Notes: generated by a model from the sequence alone, not told the origin. DNA of 64,000 bases from Acinetobacter junii CIP 64.5 (GCF_000368765.1 NZ_KB849655.1:702215-766214), one strand, 5' to 3'; shown: positions 1 through 9,534, numbered from the stretch's first letter. Made by a program: numbers and translations.

Positions 1-2
1 TT

Positions 3-182
3 TTGAATCATATTTTTTCAGCCTTGATGGCCTACGTTGAGATACAAAAGAACCAGTTTGAGCGGATCTTTGAAAATATATATCGTTGGCAGAAGAAATT
101 ATTTAGGCCAATGATCAAAAACTTCATTGATGACTTTATTCTCGATAAAAATCATCTGCTACCACAGAGAATCTATAAATAA
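3..182 (+). CDS. C-terminal end of a possible transposase (cut by window edge)
   Basis: An open frame enters from the left edge and ends at TAA 180-182, giving about 59 residues rich in aromatic and basic residues. The opening NHIFSALMAYVEIQK resembles the last helix of DDE transposases (an 'RNHIF/L...AFV' pattern), which is why I suggest an insertion-sequence transposase of the IS4/IS701 type. The stretch gtgcgtaagtcctat just downstream (185-199) could belong to that element's right end, but the left end is outside the window. Family assignment is weak; it could be another protein's tail. Confidence 0.35.
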   Translation: MNHIFSALMAYVEIQKNQFERIFENIYRWQKKLFRPMIKNFIDDFILDKNHLLPQRIYK

Positions 183-550
183 TAGTGCGTAAGTCCTATT
201 GAACTTGTATAAGCATTAAACTAAGCATACTAAGCCTAAATACAGGCTTAGAATTTGATTTCAAAGATGGATAAATCATAACGTTCCGAAAGACAAAAAT
301 AGGAGAAACATAAAATATTAAAACGATACAATTTTAATAAAAGCAATTCTCATTTTCATCATATTTCGCAACAATACGACACTAAAGTCTATTTATTAAA
401 CACACTACTTATTCATAACAATATGATTCTCAAAATTAAAGATTATTTTTTCCATTTCTAATTCTGTTCATGCATAAATTCGATTTTTCTTCATGATTTT
501 ACATTAATCTACGCCCATAAAAATTTGATCTTTCTTTTGGGGCATTTTCA
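183..550. other. Intergenic region upstream of the TonB receptor
   Basis: This A/T-rich stretch of 368 bp has no credible gene. It should carry the promoter of the TonB-dependent receptor. Two sequences look like Fur operators: a weaker one at about 343-360 (gcaattctcattttcatc) and a better one at 418-434, annotated separately. Confidence 0.5.
418..434 (-). promoter_or_regulatory. Candidate Fur box before the TonB receptor
   Basis: Read on the minus strand, the site contains TGAGAATCATATTGT, which matches the 7-1-7 Fur pattern (tgAtAATnATTaTca) at most core positions. It lies about 120 bp before a TonB-dependent receptor, the classic target of iron repression. The match is by eye. Confidence 0.45.
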
Positions 551-2623
551 ATGCAAATCTCGCATAATTATGGAAAATTAAGTGTGCTCGGCTCTACTCT
601 ACTGAGTATAAGTAGCTCACTATTTGCGACTGATACACTAACTAATACAAATTCGTCAGCAGTCGCAGAGTTACCTACTCAAGTCCTGCCAACGCTTTCT
701 TTCAAAGCCACATCTGAGACTCAAAAACAAAAAGACCAAGATATCAGCGCAGTTGCAAAAACAATTATTACACGAGAAGAAATGCTTCAATACGGTGATC
801 AAACAGTCATGGATGCTTTACGCCGTGCCGCAGGATTTCAAATTCCAGTATTTGGACAAGGACCTCGTGGTGGAGGTGGTGCTTCAGGCATGCGTTTTCG
901 TGGTGGAGGTGCACCAACTTTTCTCGTAAATGGTGAACCTATTCAAAGTGGCCCACGTGGTGGGATGTCTGTCATAGATACCATTAGCCCTGAAATGATT
1001 GAAAGAATCGAAGTAACTAAACAACCGAGTGTTGCTCAGGGTTCTGTTGCATCCTCAGCTGTCATTAATATCATTCTAAAAGAACCATTGGATACACGTA
1101 TAAATGGATCAGTAAAAATCGGCTATGGCTTGAGAGAAAGTGAGCAACAAGAAGCTGAACGTAAACAAATTAATGTTCAAGCAGATGGTCGTGAAAACCA
1201 ATGGTCATACAGCCTTTCAGCTAACCAAATGTGGTTTGACAATACGTCTGTGACTAAAACTGAAAATTTAATCGGAACGCGAGAACAGTCACGTACCGTA
1301 AATCGCAACATGCAAATGTTTGCTCCACGCTTACAATACGAACTTGATGATCAACAAAAATTAATCGCTGAATTATTTTATCGCAATATCAAGATGGAAG
1401 GCACTTCAGGAAATCAAATTCAAGATGATAAAAATGACAGTATCAAACTCAACACTCGTTACGAACGTAAAGATCAAGATCTAAGTGATAAGTTACGACT
1501 CTCGGTAGAATATCAAACGGAAAGCCAACTTACCCTTACACCTGAAACGAAGACATACACAGATGAAACCATTGATGAGTATGGTCTTGCATACGATGGA
1601 ACAAGAAAGTTAGATCAAGATCGTCAAATTAAATTTGGGTTTGATGCACGAAATAATCAATTAGATAGCAATATTAGTAAAAGTCTAGATGAACAGCGAT
1701 ATGCCGTTTATGGCGAAGGAAGTTGGCGCTTTATTGATCGACACACGTTTACTTTAGGCGCTCGCCAAGAATGGTTAAAACGTTCGGGTTTAGTCGATTA
1801 TCAAGACCAGCACCTGAGTCCTGTTTTTGCATATCGGTATGATTTAACTGATCAATGGTCACTACAAACCAATATCAGTCAAGCATTTCGGAATCCGAAT
1901 GCAGACCGCCTAATTTCTAATGTGACCATTTCCACTGACAGTGATGCAGGTAGCTTAAATAATCCTGACCGTGGTGGGAATCCAAATTTAAAACCTGAAA
2001 AGATTCGTGCCGCTGAGTCCACGCTTGCTTATGATTCTGCGAGCGGTGGTATGAGCCTAACCGCTTACCATAGAGAAATTAAAGATTATATCGAAAAAGT
2101 GATTATGCTCGAAGGCGAACGCTATGTTGAACGCCCTCAAAACCAAAATAAGGCAACAACGTATGGAGTTGAACTAAGTGGCCGCTATGCATTAAAACAA
2201 ACTAATGCTGGACATTCATTCATGCTAAATGGTCAGATCTCAACTGTCCGTGCAAAAATTCAGGATGAGCAAAAATCTGAGCGACTGGTCAGTGACATTG
2301 CGCCATACAATGCAAGCACTGGTGTTTCATATAGTTTTAAACCTTGGCAACTTTCTACAAGTGCAAATATCAGTTATACCCCTGAATATACTCGTGCTTT
2401 AAATAATCAACCTTATGATCGAACTACAAATGCTCGTATCAGTTTAGACCTCAGTGCAACTAAACGATTCAAAAATGGTTGGTCTGCTAGTGTAAATGCT
2501 AACAATATTTTAGGAACAAATTATAAAGAAAGATTAACCAATCAATACGATGGGCGCTTATTTCAAGCACGAATTAATGAATCAATCCCTTCTCTTCAAT
2601 TTAGTCTTGAAAAGAAGTTTTAA
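551..2623 (+). CDS. TonB-dependent outer-membrane receptor (probably siderophore)
   Basis: Outer-membrane active transporter of 690 aa. Residues 1-26 look like a signal peptide ending SSSLFA. A plug domain spans about 68-180, with the REEMLQYGDQTVMDALRR segment, an FLVNGEPI strand and IERIEVTKQPS followed by VINIILK. The rest is a beta barrel with aromatic-rich strands, ending in the terminal Phe typical of the family (SLEKKF). Glycine-rich patches at about 104-120 (PRGGGGASG, RGGG) belong to the plug. The Fur-like site upstream supports iron uptake, but the substrate cannot be read from sequence. It stands alone, with a terminator behind it. Confidence 0.9.
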   Translation: MQISHNYGKLSVLGSTLLSISSSLFATDTLTNTNSSAVAELPTQVLPTLSFKATSETQKQKDQDISAVAKTIITREEMLQYGDQTVMDALRRAAGFQIPVFGQGPRGGGGASGMRFRGGGAPTFLVNGEPIQSGPRGGMSVIDTISPEMIERIEVTKQPSVAQGSVASSAVINIILKEPLDTRINGSVKIGYGLRESEQQEAERKQINVQADGRENQWSYSLSANQMWFDNTSVTKTENLIGTREQSRTVNRNMQMFAPRLQYELDDQQKLIAELFYRNIKMEGTSGNQIQDDKNDSIKLNTRYERKDQDLSDKLRLSVEYQTESQLTLTPETKTYTDETIDEYGLAYDGTRKLDQDRQIKFGFDARNNQLDSNISKSLDEQRYAVYGEGSWRFIDRHTFTLGARQEWLKRSGLVDYQDQHLSPVFAYRYDLTDQWSLQTNISQAFRNPNADRLISNVTISTDSDAGSLNNPDRGGNPNLKPEKIRAAESTLAYDSASGGMSLTAYHREIKDYIEKVIMLEGERYVERPQNQNKATTYGVELSGRYALKQTNAGHSFMLNGQISTVRAKIQDEQKSERLVSDIAPYNASTGVSYSFKPWQLSTSANISYTPEYTRALNNQPYDRTTNARISLDLSATKRFKNGWSASVNANNILGTNYKERLTNQYDGRLFQARINESIPSLQFSLEKKF

Positions 2624-2634
2624 TATTCAAGAAA

Positions 2635-2660
2635 GCCAGTTATTACAACTGGCTTTTTTA
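2635..2660 (+). terminator. Rho-independent terminator of the TonB receptor
   Basis: The stem gccagt/actggc with a 7-nt loop is followed by a run of T, 12 bp after the receptor stop codon. Confidence 0.8.
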
Positions 2661-2863
2661 TTCCAGTTGATGGCTATTTCTTTGATTGTATGACAGAGAA
2701 AAATTTTTAATGAGATATAAAGTTTATTTAATAGAAGCCTGTAAGAAGCTTCTAACAAACATTTCATTTCTATGATAAAAGAACATAGTATATTGTTTTA
2801 AAAGTTCATTTAACCTTCAAACATGATCACAAATAAAGCAAGCGATGCTGGCATTTTTTATGT

Positions 2864-3832
2864 ATGGTGTATCAAACCATGCAAAAAATGGATTTAGATG
2901 CCGCAAACATTTTTGCAAGTGTTCATTTACCTGATCAACCTCCTGACAAGTCAGTGAGAAGAGATAATTCTACACAAAGACGTTTCTGGGATGCTGCTGA
3001 GAAAATTAGTGCAGATTCAGATATCGGACTTCATGTCGGAGGAAATGTACCTCCATTTCGTGGTCAAGTTATAGAATATCTTTTTCTTAGTAGTCCCACA
3101 TTTGGCGAAGGACTAAAACGAACACTACGATACCAAGCTCTTCTCACCAATGCGATGTCTTTTCAGTTAGAAGTAGTTGATCAGAATACTGTTGGATTAT
3201 ATGGATTAGAGCATCCTGTACGACATTGTCTAGAATGTGCGATTGGTATTTTACTTAATTTTTTCAAATACATTACGAATGATGCATTCATCCCATTTCA
3301 AGTTTTGCTTCCATATGAAAATGCTGCGGATCAAGAAGAATATAAAAAAGTTTGGAATTGCGATGTTTTAGTTGGTCAAAGACATGGTGCTATTTTATTT
3401 GAATCTAAAATTCTTCATTATTCTTCTCCTGCACATGAACCCGAACTATTAAAAATGCATGAACATCATGCAGAATCTCAACTTGATCTCTTGAATAAGC
3501 ATCAACTGATTGGAGAAATTGAGAAAATTCTTGCTAATGGTTTATTAGAATCAGGAAAATTTGATCAGAATATTGTGGCTGAGCATCTCAACAAAAGCGC
3601 ACGTAGTTTAAGAGCAGATTTACAATTACTGAATACCACCTATGAAAAAGTGATTGCTCAATATCGCGAAAGATTAGCACGACGCCTACTTTCCCAAACC
3701 GATGAGTCGATTGATCAAATTGTCTACCTAACAGGTTTTTCTGAACCTTCTGCTTTTTCGAGAGCATTTAAACGCTGGACTAAGGAAACCCCGACTGCAT
3801 ATCGACAACGCAAGAGAAATAGATTTGATTGA
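2864..3832 (+). CDS. AraC-family transcriptional regulator (N-terminus possibly frameshifted)
   Basis: DNA-binding regulator. The N-terminal part resembles the arabinose-binding-like domain of OruR-type AraC proteins (FWDAAEKISADSDIGLHVG, then FGEGLKRTLRYQALL). The C-terminal two-helix-turn-helix domain is at about residues 225-320 (ERLARRLLSQTDESIDQIVYL, then GFSEPSAFSRAFKRWT and TPTAYR). The open frame starts at ATG 2864, but an overlapping +1 frame from ATG 2824 reads MITNKASDAGIF, which looks like the missing start; a single extra T in the T6 run at 2854-2859 would join them. It may control the adjacent hydroxylase gene 87 bp downstream, which is an inference from proximity. Confidence 0.85.
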   Translation: MVYQTMQKMDLDAANIFASVHLPDQPPDKSVRRDNSTQRRFWDAAEKISADSDIGLHVGGNVPPFRGQVIEYLFLSSPTFGEGLKRTLRYQALLTNAMSFQLEVVDQNTVGLYGLEHPVRHCLECAIGILLNFFKYITNDAFIPFQVLLPYENAADQEEYKKVWNCDVLVGQRHGAILFESKILHYSSPAHEPELLKMHEHHAESQLDLLNKHQLIGEIEKILANGLLESGKFDQNIVAEHLNKSARSLRADLQLLNTTYEKVIAQYRERLARRLLSQTDESIDQIVYLTGFSEPSAFSRAFKRWTKETPTAYRQRKRNRFD

Positions 3833-3919
3833 TCAGGCATAAAAATACTGTCAATACAGTCAAAATATTTAATATTTATATTTATACACTTCGATCATTG
3901 CTTTTAGAGGTAATCTAAC

Positions 3920-4543
3920 ATGATCGGTTTTCCTGTCGGTGTTTTTGTAGCAAATGGGATGGAATGGTATTTTCACAAAGTTTGGCTTCATGAGTTTCCA
4001 AGTAAAAACAGAAATAGCCCTTTTTTCACACATATTGCTCACCATAAACGTGCACGTTTAAATGCTTTTCATGATGAAGGTTACGCTGAGTCGATGTTCA
4101 AAAATGCTGAAATCTATAATGAGAAAACCGCATTGCTTGGTTTAACAGCCGCTGCAACGGTTTTTCTACCTATTGCTCCATTTTTTACGGCAGGTTTGTA
4201 TTACGGAATTTGGAATTATTGGAAAGTCCACGCCAAATCCCATCTCGATCCTGAGTATGCAAAGAAACGTATCCCTTGGCATTATGATCATCATATGACC
4301 AGTAATCAAAATGCGAATTGGTGTGTGACTAAACCTTGGTTTGATTACATTATGGGTACACGAGTGATGACTGATGCTTCTGAAACAGAAACCAACCCTT
4401 TGGCAATCAGTATGCCTAAATGGATGGAAAACAGGGTCAATAAATTAGCTCGTCGTTTATTGCCAAAAGCTTATGCGGAAATTTATGCAAATACTCAATC
4501 TGATCAGAAAAATCTGCGTCTAGGTATCGAAGTTACTTTATAA
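3920..4543 (+). CDS. Fatty acid hydroxylase/sterol desaturase-like membrane protein
   Basis: A 207-aa protein with histidine clusters typical of non-haem di-iron membrane hydroxylases: EWYFHKVWLHEF (HxxxxH), HIAHHKR (HxxHH), a His in HAKSHL and HYDHH. A hydrophobic double span sits at about 70-100 (TAAATVFLPIAPFFTAGLYYG). An AGAGG ribosome site lies 9 nt before ATG 3920. The predicted role is hydroxylation or desaturation of a lipid-like substrate, which is unidentified. It lies directly behind the AraC regulator on the same strand, so the two probably form a regulator-target pair. Confidence 0.65.
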   Translation: MIGFPVGVFVANGMEWYFHKVWLHEFPSKNRNSPFFTHIAHHKRARLNAFHDEGYAESMFKNAEIYNEKTALLGLTAAATVFLPIAPFFTAGLYYGIWNYWKVHAKSHLDPEYAKKRIPWHYDHHMTSNQNANWCVTKPWFDYIMGTRVMTDASETETNPLAISMPKWMENRVNKLARRLLPKAYAEIYANTQSDQKNLRLGIEVTL

Positions 4544-4563
4544 AAATGATTAAACATTAAATT

Positions 4564-4588
4564 AAAACCGAACGCTTCGTTCGGTTTT
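4564..4588. terminator. Bidirectional terminator
   Basis: The perfect inverted repeat aaaaccgaac/gttcggtttt with a 5-nt loop lies between convergent genes, with A and T runs on its flanks so it can serve both strands. Confidence 0.8.
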
Positions 4589-4608
4589 AATTATTATTCG
4601 GAAATAAA

Positions 4609-4941
4609 TCAATGCGGACTAGATTTTGATAAAAGGTTTAGAATCAACACACCACACATAATTAATGCTATGCCGATAATTCCCCATAGATCCAATTTTT
4701 GATCATAGAAAAACCAAGCAAAGGTCGTGATCAATACAATTCCTACCCCAGACCATATCGCATAAGCAATACCAACTGGAATTGTTTTCAGGGTCAAAGA
4801 TAAGCAATAAAATGCAATGATGTAAGCTAAAATCACAATGATCGAAGCAAATGGCTTTGTAAACCCTTCGCTACTTTTCAGTGCAGATGTCGCAATCACT
4901 TCTGCTGTGATCGCTACAAATAAAAATATCCAACTTTTCAT
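4609..4941 (-). CDS. Small multidrug resistance (SMR) efflux protein, AbeS/EmrE-like
   Basis: Inner-membrane proton-coupled exporter of small cationic drugs, 110 aa with four transmembrane helices, the family's normal size. The essential Glu is present at residue 14 ([19 protein letters not shown]). Other family signatures are [20 protein letters not shown] in helix 3 and the C-terminal [14 protein letters not shown]. From memory it is close to Acinetobacter AbeS but not identical, so I leave the symbol blank. It is a single-gene unit. Confidence 0.88.
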   Translation of the reverse strand: MKSWIFLFVAITAEVIATSALKSSEGFTKPFASIIVILAYIIAFYCLSLTLKTIPVGIAYAIWSGVGIVLITTFAWFFYDQKLDLWGIIGIALIMCGVLILNLLSKSSPH

Positions 4942-4997
4942 TTACCACACCTGCTCTATCCAAACAAACATTTCACATCTATTAATTCAATCATAAA

Positions 4998-5026
4998 AAA
5001 ACACCCTTTAATAAAAAGGGTGTTTT
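4998..5026 (-). terminator. Terminator of mnmG
   Basis: The stem acacccttt/aaagggtgt with A/T extensions, read on the minus strand, ends in a T run about 35 bp after the mnmG stop. Confidence 0.8.
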
Positions 5027-5059
5027 CTAGTTCTAAGATCAAGAATCTATTAATAATAT

Positions 5060-6940
5060 TTAAGCAGATTTCTTCGCCATATTATTTTTACGAATCGTAA
5101 TCATCACCAACTGAACTGCTGCAGGAGTCACACCTGGGATACGGCTTGCTTGCGCTAAAGTTTCAGGGCGAACTGTTTTAAGCTTTTGAGTGATCTCGCG
5201 AGATAAACCTGAAACACCATCATAATCAAAGTCAGCTGGAATCTTCGTTTCTTCAAGGCGTTTCATCTGAGCAACATCATCATGTTGACGGTTGATATAA
5301 CCTTCATATTTCACAGCAATTTCAATTTGCTCACCGACCTGTTCAGAAACCTCTGAGCCTGTAAGTTCAGCAATTTGACCAAAATTAATATTTGGACGTT
5401 TCAATAAATCAATCGCGCTGCACTCTTTACTTAGGTCCGCACCCGTCATTTCAACAAACTTTTTACCCATTGGGTTATTCGGTGCTGCCCATAAGTGTTG
5501 TAAACGTGATGTCTCGCGCTCAACAGCTTCCATTTTTTCGCTATATGCAGCCCAACGTTCGTCATCAACTAAACCGAGTTCACGACCAATTGGAGTTAAA
5601 CGTTGATCTGCATTATCTTCACGAAGCATCAAACGATATTCTGCACGTGAGGTAAACATACGATATGGTTCTTTAGTCCCTAATGTAATCAGGTCATCTA
5701 CCAGTACGCCCATATATCCTTGATCACGTTTTGGTGTCCACTCTTCTTGTTCCCAAGCACGACGTGCTGCATTCAAACCAGCAAGTAAACCTTGAGCACC
5801 TGCTTCTTCATAACCAGTGGTACCATTAATCTGACCAGCAAAATACAAGTTTTGAATTGCTTTAGTTTCAAGCGTAAATTTCAATGCTTGCGGATTGAAA
5901 TAGTCATATTCAATTGCATAACCTGGACGCAAGATATGAGCATTTTCCATACCGCGAATCGAACGTACAAGATTGAACTGAACGTCAAATGGCAATGAGG
6001 TTGATATACCATTTGGATAAAGCTCATGCGTATCTAAACCTTCAGGCTCAAGAAACACCTGATGCGAATCTTTATCAGCAAAACGATGAATTTTATCTTC
6101 AATCGAAGGACAGTAACGAGGACCAACCCCTTCAATCACACCTGTATACATAGGTGAACGATCTAAACCACCACGAATAATTTCATGTGTTTTTTCACTG
6201 GTATGAGTGATGTAGCAGTTCACTTGTTCAGGGTGCATCGATACATCACCCATAAATGACATCACTGGAGATGGGAAATCACCTGGTTGTGGTGTCATCA
6301 CAGAGAAATCAACAGTACGTGCGTCAATACGCGGCGGTGTACCCGTTTTTAAACGACCTACTGGAAGTTTTAACTCACGTAAACGATGCGCTAAAGCAAT
6401 TGAAGGAGGATCACCTGCACGACCACCACTCGAATTTTGCAACCCGATATGAATGACACCCCCTAAGAAAGTACCCGTGGTGAGTACAACGGTTTTGGTA
6501 TCAAAACGAATACCCATTTGGGTCACAACACCTTTAACGGTATCGCCTTCAACAATTAAATCATCAGCAGCTTGTTGGAAAATATCCAAGTTCGCTTGGT
6601 TTTCTAAAGTATGACGAATGGCAGCTTTATAACGGACACGGTCTGCTTGAGCACGCGTCGCACGCACAGCAGCACCTTTGCGCGAGTTTAAAATACGGAA
6701 TTGAATACCGCCCTTATCAGCAGCAAGCGCCATTGCACCGCCAAGCGCATCTATCTCACGAACTAAGTGCGATTTACCAATACCACCAATCGCTGGGTTA
6801 CAGCTCATCTGCCCCAAAGTCTCAATATTATGCGTCAACAATAATGTTTGTCTTCCCATACGAGCCGCCGCAAGCGCAGCTTCCGTACCAGCGTGACCGC
6901 CACCAATTACGATAACGTCGTAAACTTTAGGATAGTGCAT
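5060..6940 (-). CDS. mnmG: tRNA uridine-5-carboxymethylaminomethyl modification enzyme MnmG (GidA)
   Basis: FAD-binding subunit that works with MnmE to modify U34 in tRNAs reading NNA/NNG codons. Length is 626 aa, matching the family's ~630. The N-terminal dinucleotide site [10 protein letters not shown] is at residues 13-22. Conserved segments include [55 protein letters not shown] (GidA signature) and a C-terminal helical domain for MnmE/tRNA binding. Start ATG at 6940 gives the canonical YDVIVIGGG opening. Monocistronic here. Confidence 0.97.
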   Translation of the reverse strand: MHYPKVYDVIVIGGGHAGTEAALAAARMGRQTLLLTHNIETLGQMSCNPAIGGIGKSHLVREIDALGGAMALAADKGGIQFRILNSRKGAAVRATRAQADRVRYKAAIRHTLENQANLDIFQQAADDLIVEGDTVKGVVTQMGIRFDTKTVVLTTGTFLGGVIHIGLQNSSGGRAGDPPSIALAHRLRELKLPVGRLKTGTPPRIDARTVDFSVMTPQPGDFPSPVMSFMGDVSMHPEQVNCYITHTSEKTHEIIRGGLDRSPMYTGVIEGVGPRYCPSIEDKIHRFADKDSHQVFLEPEGLDTHELYPNGISTSLPFDVQFNLVRSIRGMENAHILRPGYAIEYDYFNPQALKFTLETKAIQNLYFAGQINGTTGYEEAGAQGLLAGLNAARRAWEQEEWTPKRDQGYMGVLVDDLITLGTKEPYRMFTSRAEYRLMLREDNADQRLTPIGRELGLVDDERWAAYSEKMEAVERETSRLQHLWAAPNNPMGKKFVEMTGADLSKECSAIDLLKRPNINFGQIAELTGSEVSEQVGEQIEIAVKYEGYINRQHDDVAQMKRLEETKIPADFDYDGVSGLSREITQKLKTVRPETLAQASRIPGVTPAAVQLVMITIRKNNMAKKSA

Positions 6941-7142
6941 AGTGGTAATGTGTATTTAAAAAATGACAGAGTATTATACAGAAGTTTTCTATTAAGTTGA
7001 CAAAATCCGTCAATATTCTTGTAATCCCCATCTGCTTAGCTTGATTTAAATATATACAAAATAAAACTTAATGTTGCACTTTTCATGCATTGTTAACACA
7101 TGGACTTATAACTATTAACCTGATATCCACTGTTCCGATTTA

Positions 7143-7161
7143 AAAAATTCTTATCATTATT
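7143..7161 (-). promoter_or_regulatory. Strong candidate Fur box
   Basis: On the minus strand the site reads AATAATGATAAGAATTTTT; by hand alignment 14 of 19 positions match the consensus GATAATGATAATCATTATC, with the left half nearly perfect. It lies 30 bp before the start codon of the small secreted protein at 7192, where a repressor would block initiation. Confidence 0.5.
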
Positions 7162-7191
7162 AGTGCATAACAAATACTTTAGGAAAATGAT

Positions 7192-7566
7192 ATGAACACT
7201 AAGCTTTTATTTTCGACGCTTATTTGTAGCCTGTGTTTTGCTGTAACAGCACAAACCAATGCAAAAACCACAGTTGATGCACAAACTCAAAAGTATCAAC
7301 AAGTATGTAAGGGCAAAAAACAAGGTGATATGATTTCATTTGCCTACAAAGGTGTTGTCTTTAATGGTACATGTGAGCCAAATGAAGCTGGTAAATTAGC
7401 ATTCCAACCTCCAATGCCTGCAAATAATGCAACGCCTGAAACTCAAACTAAGATTTCAGAAACACAATCAGAGCCTCGACCAGTGAGTGCGCCTGTTCAG
7501 CCTATGGAAATAACACCTCCTCCAATGGAACAATCAGCTCCACAAATTGAACAAACAGCTCCATAA
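7192..7566 (+). CDS. Small secreted protein with Pro/Gln-rich tail, function unknown
   Basis: A 124-aa protein I do not recognise. Residues 1-24 form a signal peptide (KLLFSTLICSLCFAVTAQTNA). The mature N-terminal part carries a Cys pair (QQVCKGKKQGDMISF and FNGTCEPNEAG) that could form a disulfide, with the short strand-like ISFAYKGVVFNG between. The last ~50 residues are low-complexity Pro/Gln/Ala/Thr (APVQPMEITPPPMEQ). AGGAAA lies before ATG 7192. A Fur-like site overlaps its promoter region, suggesting iron-responsive expression (inference). Confidence 0.75.
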   Translation: MNTKLLFSTLICSLCFAVTAQTNAKTTVDAQTQKYQQVCKGKKQGDMISFAYKGVVFNGTCEPNEAGKLAFQPPMPANNATPETQTKISETQSEPRPVSAPVQPMEITPPPMEQSAPQIEQTAP

Positions 7567-7594
7567 GAAATTGGACACCTATATATAGTTATTT

Positions 7595-7623
7595 AAGGAT
7601 GCTGTTCAGCATCCTTATTTTTT
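7595..7623 (+). terminator. Rho-independent terminator
   Basis: The perfect 9-bp stem aaggatgct/agcatcctt with a gttc loop is followed by a T-rich tail, 28 bp after the 7566 stop. Confidence 0.85.
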
Positions 7624-7750
7624 GTTCAGGCTATATCAAAAGAATTATGTTTGAAAAAACATCTTAAAATTGTAATCAGTCTATTTTATAATCCCTCTGT
7701 ATGGTCTGAATCTATTACAATAACCAAAATACATTAACTTAGGTTTTCCT

Positions 7751-8656
7751 GTGAACTGGCTACAAATTCATATTACTGTCGATCAAAAACAAGTTGAACT
7801 AACTGAAACTTTGCTCCTTTCTTTGGGTGCTGTCAGCGTTACGCTAGATGATGCCGAAGATCAAGCACTGCTTGAGCCATTACCAGGTGAAACCCCTCTT
7901 TGGAATAAAGTCATTGTAACGGGCATTTATCAACAAGAAGAAGATGCTCCAATTGATGTTGATACTTTAGAAGCTTTTTTAAAAGCACAACTCCCTGATG
8001 TGCCAATGCGCCATGAATATCTAGAAAATCAGGTCTGGGAACGTGCCTGGATGGATTATTACGAACCAATTCAAATTGGTGAAAAATATTGGATCGTACC
8101 AGAATGGTTAGAGCCACCTGAAGCAGATGCAACCAACATTAAACTTGATCCAGGCTTAGCATTCGGTACAGGTAACCATGCCAGTACATTCCTATGCTTA
8201 CAATGGCTAGGTAAGACTGATGTAAAAGATAAAATCGTGATCGATTACGGCTGTGGGTCAGGCATCTTGGGTGTTGCTGCCCTTCTATTAGGTGCTAAAA
8301 AAGTATATGCCACAGACATTGATCCACAGGCTGTTCTAGCAACAAAACAAAATGCAGAGTTGAATGGTGTACTTGAGCGTCTGTACGTTGGCTTACCAGA
8401 AGAATTCAATAACGAGTTTAAAGGTCAACAATCGGACATACTAGTTGCAAATATTCTAGCTGCACCTCTAATGGCTTTAGCGCCTGAATTCTCAACTTTA
8501 ATTAAAAATGAGGGAGAGTTCGCACTTGCTGGTGTAATCGAAGAGCAAGTTGCTGATGTTTCTAGTGTTTACTCTGAGTTTTTTGATATATTAGAGATCG
8601 AAAAGCGCGAAGAGAACTGGTGTCGCATTTCAGGAAAACGCAAAACAACAATTTGA
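7751..8656 (+). CDS. prmA: Ribosomal protein L11 methyltransferase PrmA
   Basis: SAM-dependent enzyme that trimethylates ribosomal protein L11; 301 aa, the family norm (~295). The N-terminal substrate-recognition domain opens with [11 protein letters not shown]. The methyltransferase fold has [19 protein letters not shown], motif [16 protein letters not shown], the ATDIDPQA acidic loop and the NILAAPL segment corresponding to the catalytic NxL region. The start is GTG at 7751, chosen because it gives the canonical opening and no in-frame ATG is suitable. The next gene follows after 14 bp, so they are probably cotranscribed. Confidence 0.95.
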   Translation: MNWLQIHITVDQKQVELTETLLLSLGAVSVTLDDAEDQALLEPLPGETPLWNKVIVTGIYQQEEDAPIDVDTLEAFLKAQLPDVPMRHEYLENQVWERAWMDYYEPIQIGEKYWIVPEWLEPPEADATNIKLDPGLAFGTGNHASTFLCLQWLGKTDVKDKIVIDYGCGSGILGVAALLLGAKKVYATDIDPQAVLATKQNAELNGVLERLYVGLPEEFNNEFKGQQSDILVANILAAPLMALAPEFSTLIKNEGEFALAGVIEEQVADVSSVYSEFFDILEIEKREENWCRISGKRKTTI

Positions 8657-8670
8657 GAATATTGTTCCTC

Positions 8671-9534
8671 ATGAGTGAAAAACAAACCCGCTGCCCTAAA
8701 TGCTCAACCGTGTATAAAGTGACCCCTTCACAACTCAGTGTTGCTCAGGGCATGGTTTGTTGTCCCAAGTGCGTTATTAACTTTAATGCTCTGACCAATC
8801 TTTTAAATACAGAGACAAACGAAACGATTCCTACACAAACCAATCGTTCACTATTCTCCTCTATCCAACCTGATAGCAGCTTTGCTGAAAAGCAAATGCA
8901 GATTTTAAGTATTTTCGATCAAAAAATTGAAAACTCAAATATCGATCTTTTGACCTATCTAAACAATTTAAATTATTTTAATACTGAGCCAGTCACGGCT
9001 TTACCAAATTTAAATTTATCCGAAGATGCTTTATTGGTTGATCATGAACCAACATCGAAACAACACGGTTGGCTATATTACAGTCTTTGGGGGATCGGTA
9101 ATATTGTCCTCATTTTGGTTTTCGCTTTTCAAATCTTATGGTTTAACCCAAAGCTTATGCATGAAAGCCCTGCTTTAAACCGTATCTTTAACTATGCATG
9201 TGGTGTTTTGACTTGCAAAACACTAGATGAACAATACAAATATCTAAGTTTTGAGAAAGTTAAAGTTAAACGCTACAGTAAAAACGAAACAATGTTTTCG
9301 GGTGTGCTGATCAATCATCATAAAGATAGCGTCTTGATTCCTTCGATTAGACTCATCCTTAAAGACAAAGGTGAGACCGTTACGGATATCACACTCAAAC
9401 CCCAAGACTATTTAGTAGACAGTCTAAAACCGATTCAACGCATCCCTTCAGATAGTCCATTTAAATTCGAATTTACCGTTGAACAAAGTAAAAATAGCTT
9501 CGACAACTATAGTTTAGAAATTGTACAGCCCTAA
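8671..9534 (+). CDS. Zinc-ribbon and DUF3426 domain membrane protein
   Basis: A 287-aa protein. An N-terminal MJ0042-type zinc ribbon holds two CxxC pairs (TRCPKCSTVYKV and VCCPKCVINF). A long polar linker follows, then one transmembrane helix (GIGNIVLILVFAFQILWF, about residues 146-163). The C-terminal DUF3426 domain has the small Cys-containing ALNRIFNYACGVLTC motif and a beta-rich end (IPSIRLILKDKGE). I chose ATG 8671 over upstream in-frame starts because the zinc ribbon normally begins at the N-terminus. Function is unknown; the gene sits between prmA and fis. Confidence 0.85.
   Translation: MSEKQTRCPKCSTVYKVTPSQLSVAQGMVCCPKCVINFNALTNLLNTETNETIPTQTNRSLFSSIQPDSSFAEKQMQILSIFDQKIENSNIDLLTYLNNLNYFNTEPVTALPNLNLSEDALLVDHEPTSKQHGWLYYSLWGIGNIVLILVFAFQILWFNPKLMHESPALNRIFNYACGVLTCKTLDEQYKYLSFEKVKVKRYSKNETMFSGVLINHHKDSVLIPSIRLILKDKGETVTDITLKPQDYLVDSLKPIQRIPSDSPFKFEFTVEQSKNSFDNYSLEIVQP

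Noticed and set aside
5392..6915. Plus-strand open frames inside mnmG
   Set aside because: They lie wholly within a highly conserved gene on the other strand and lack ribosome sites or recognisable motifs.
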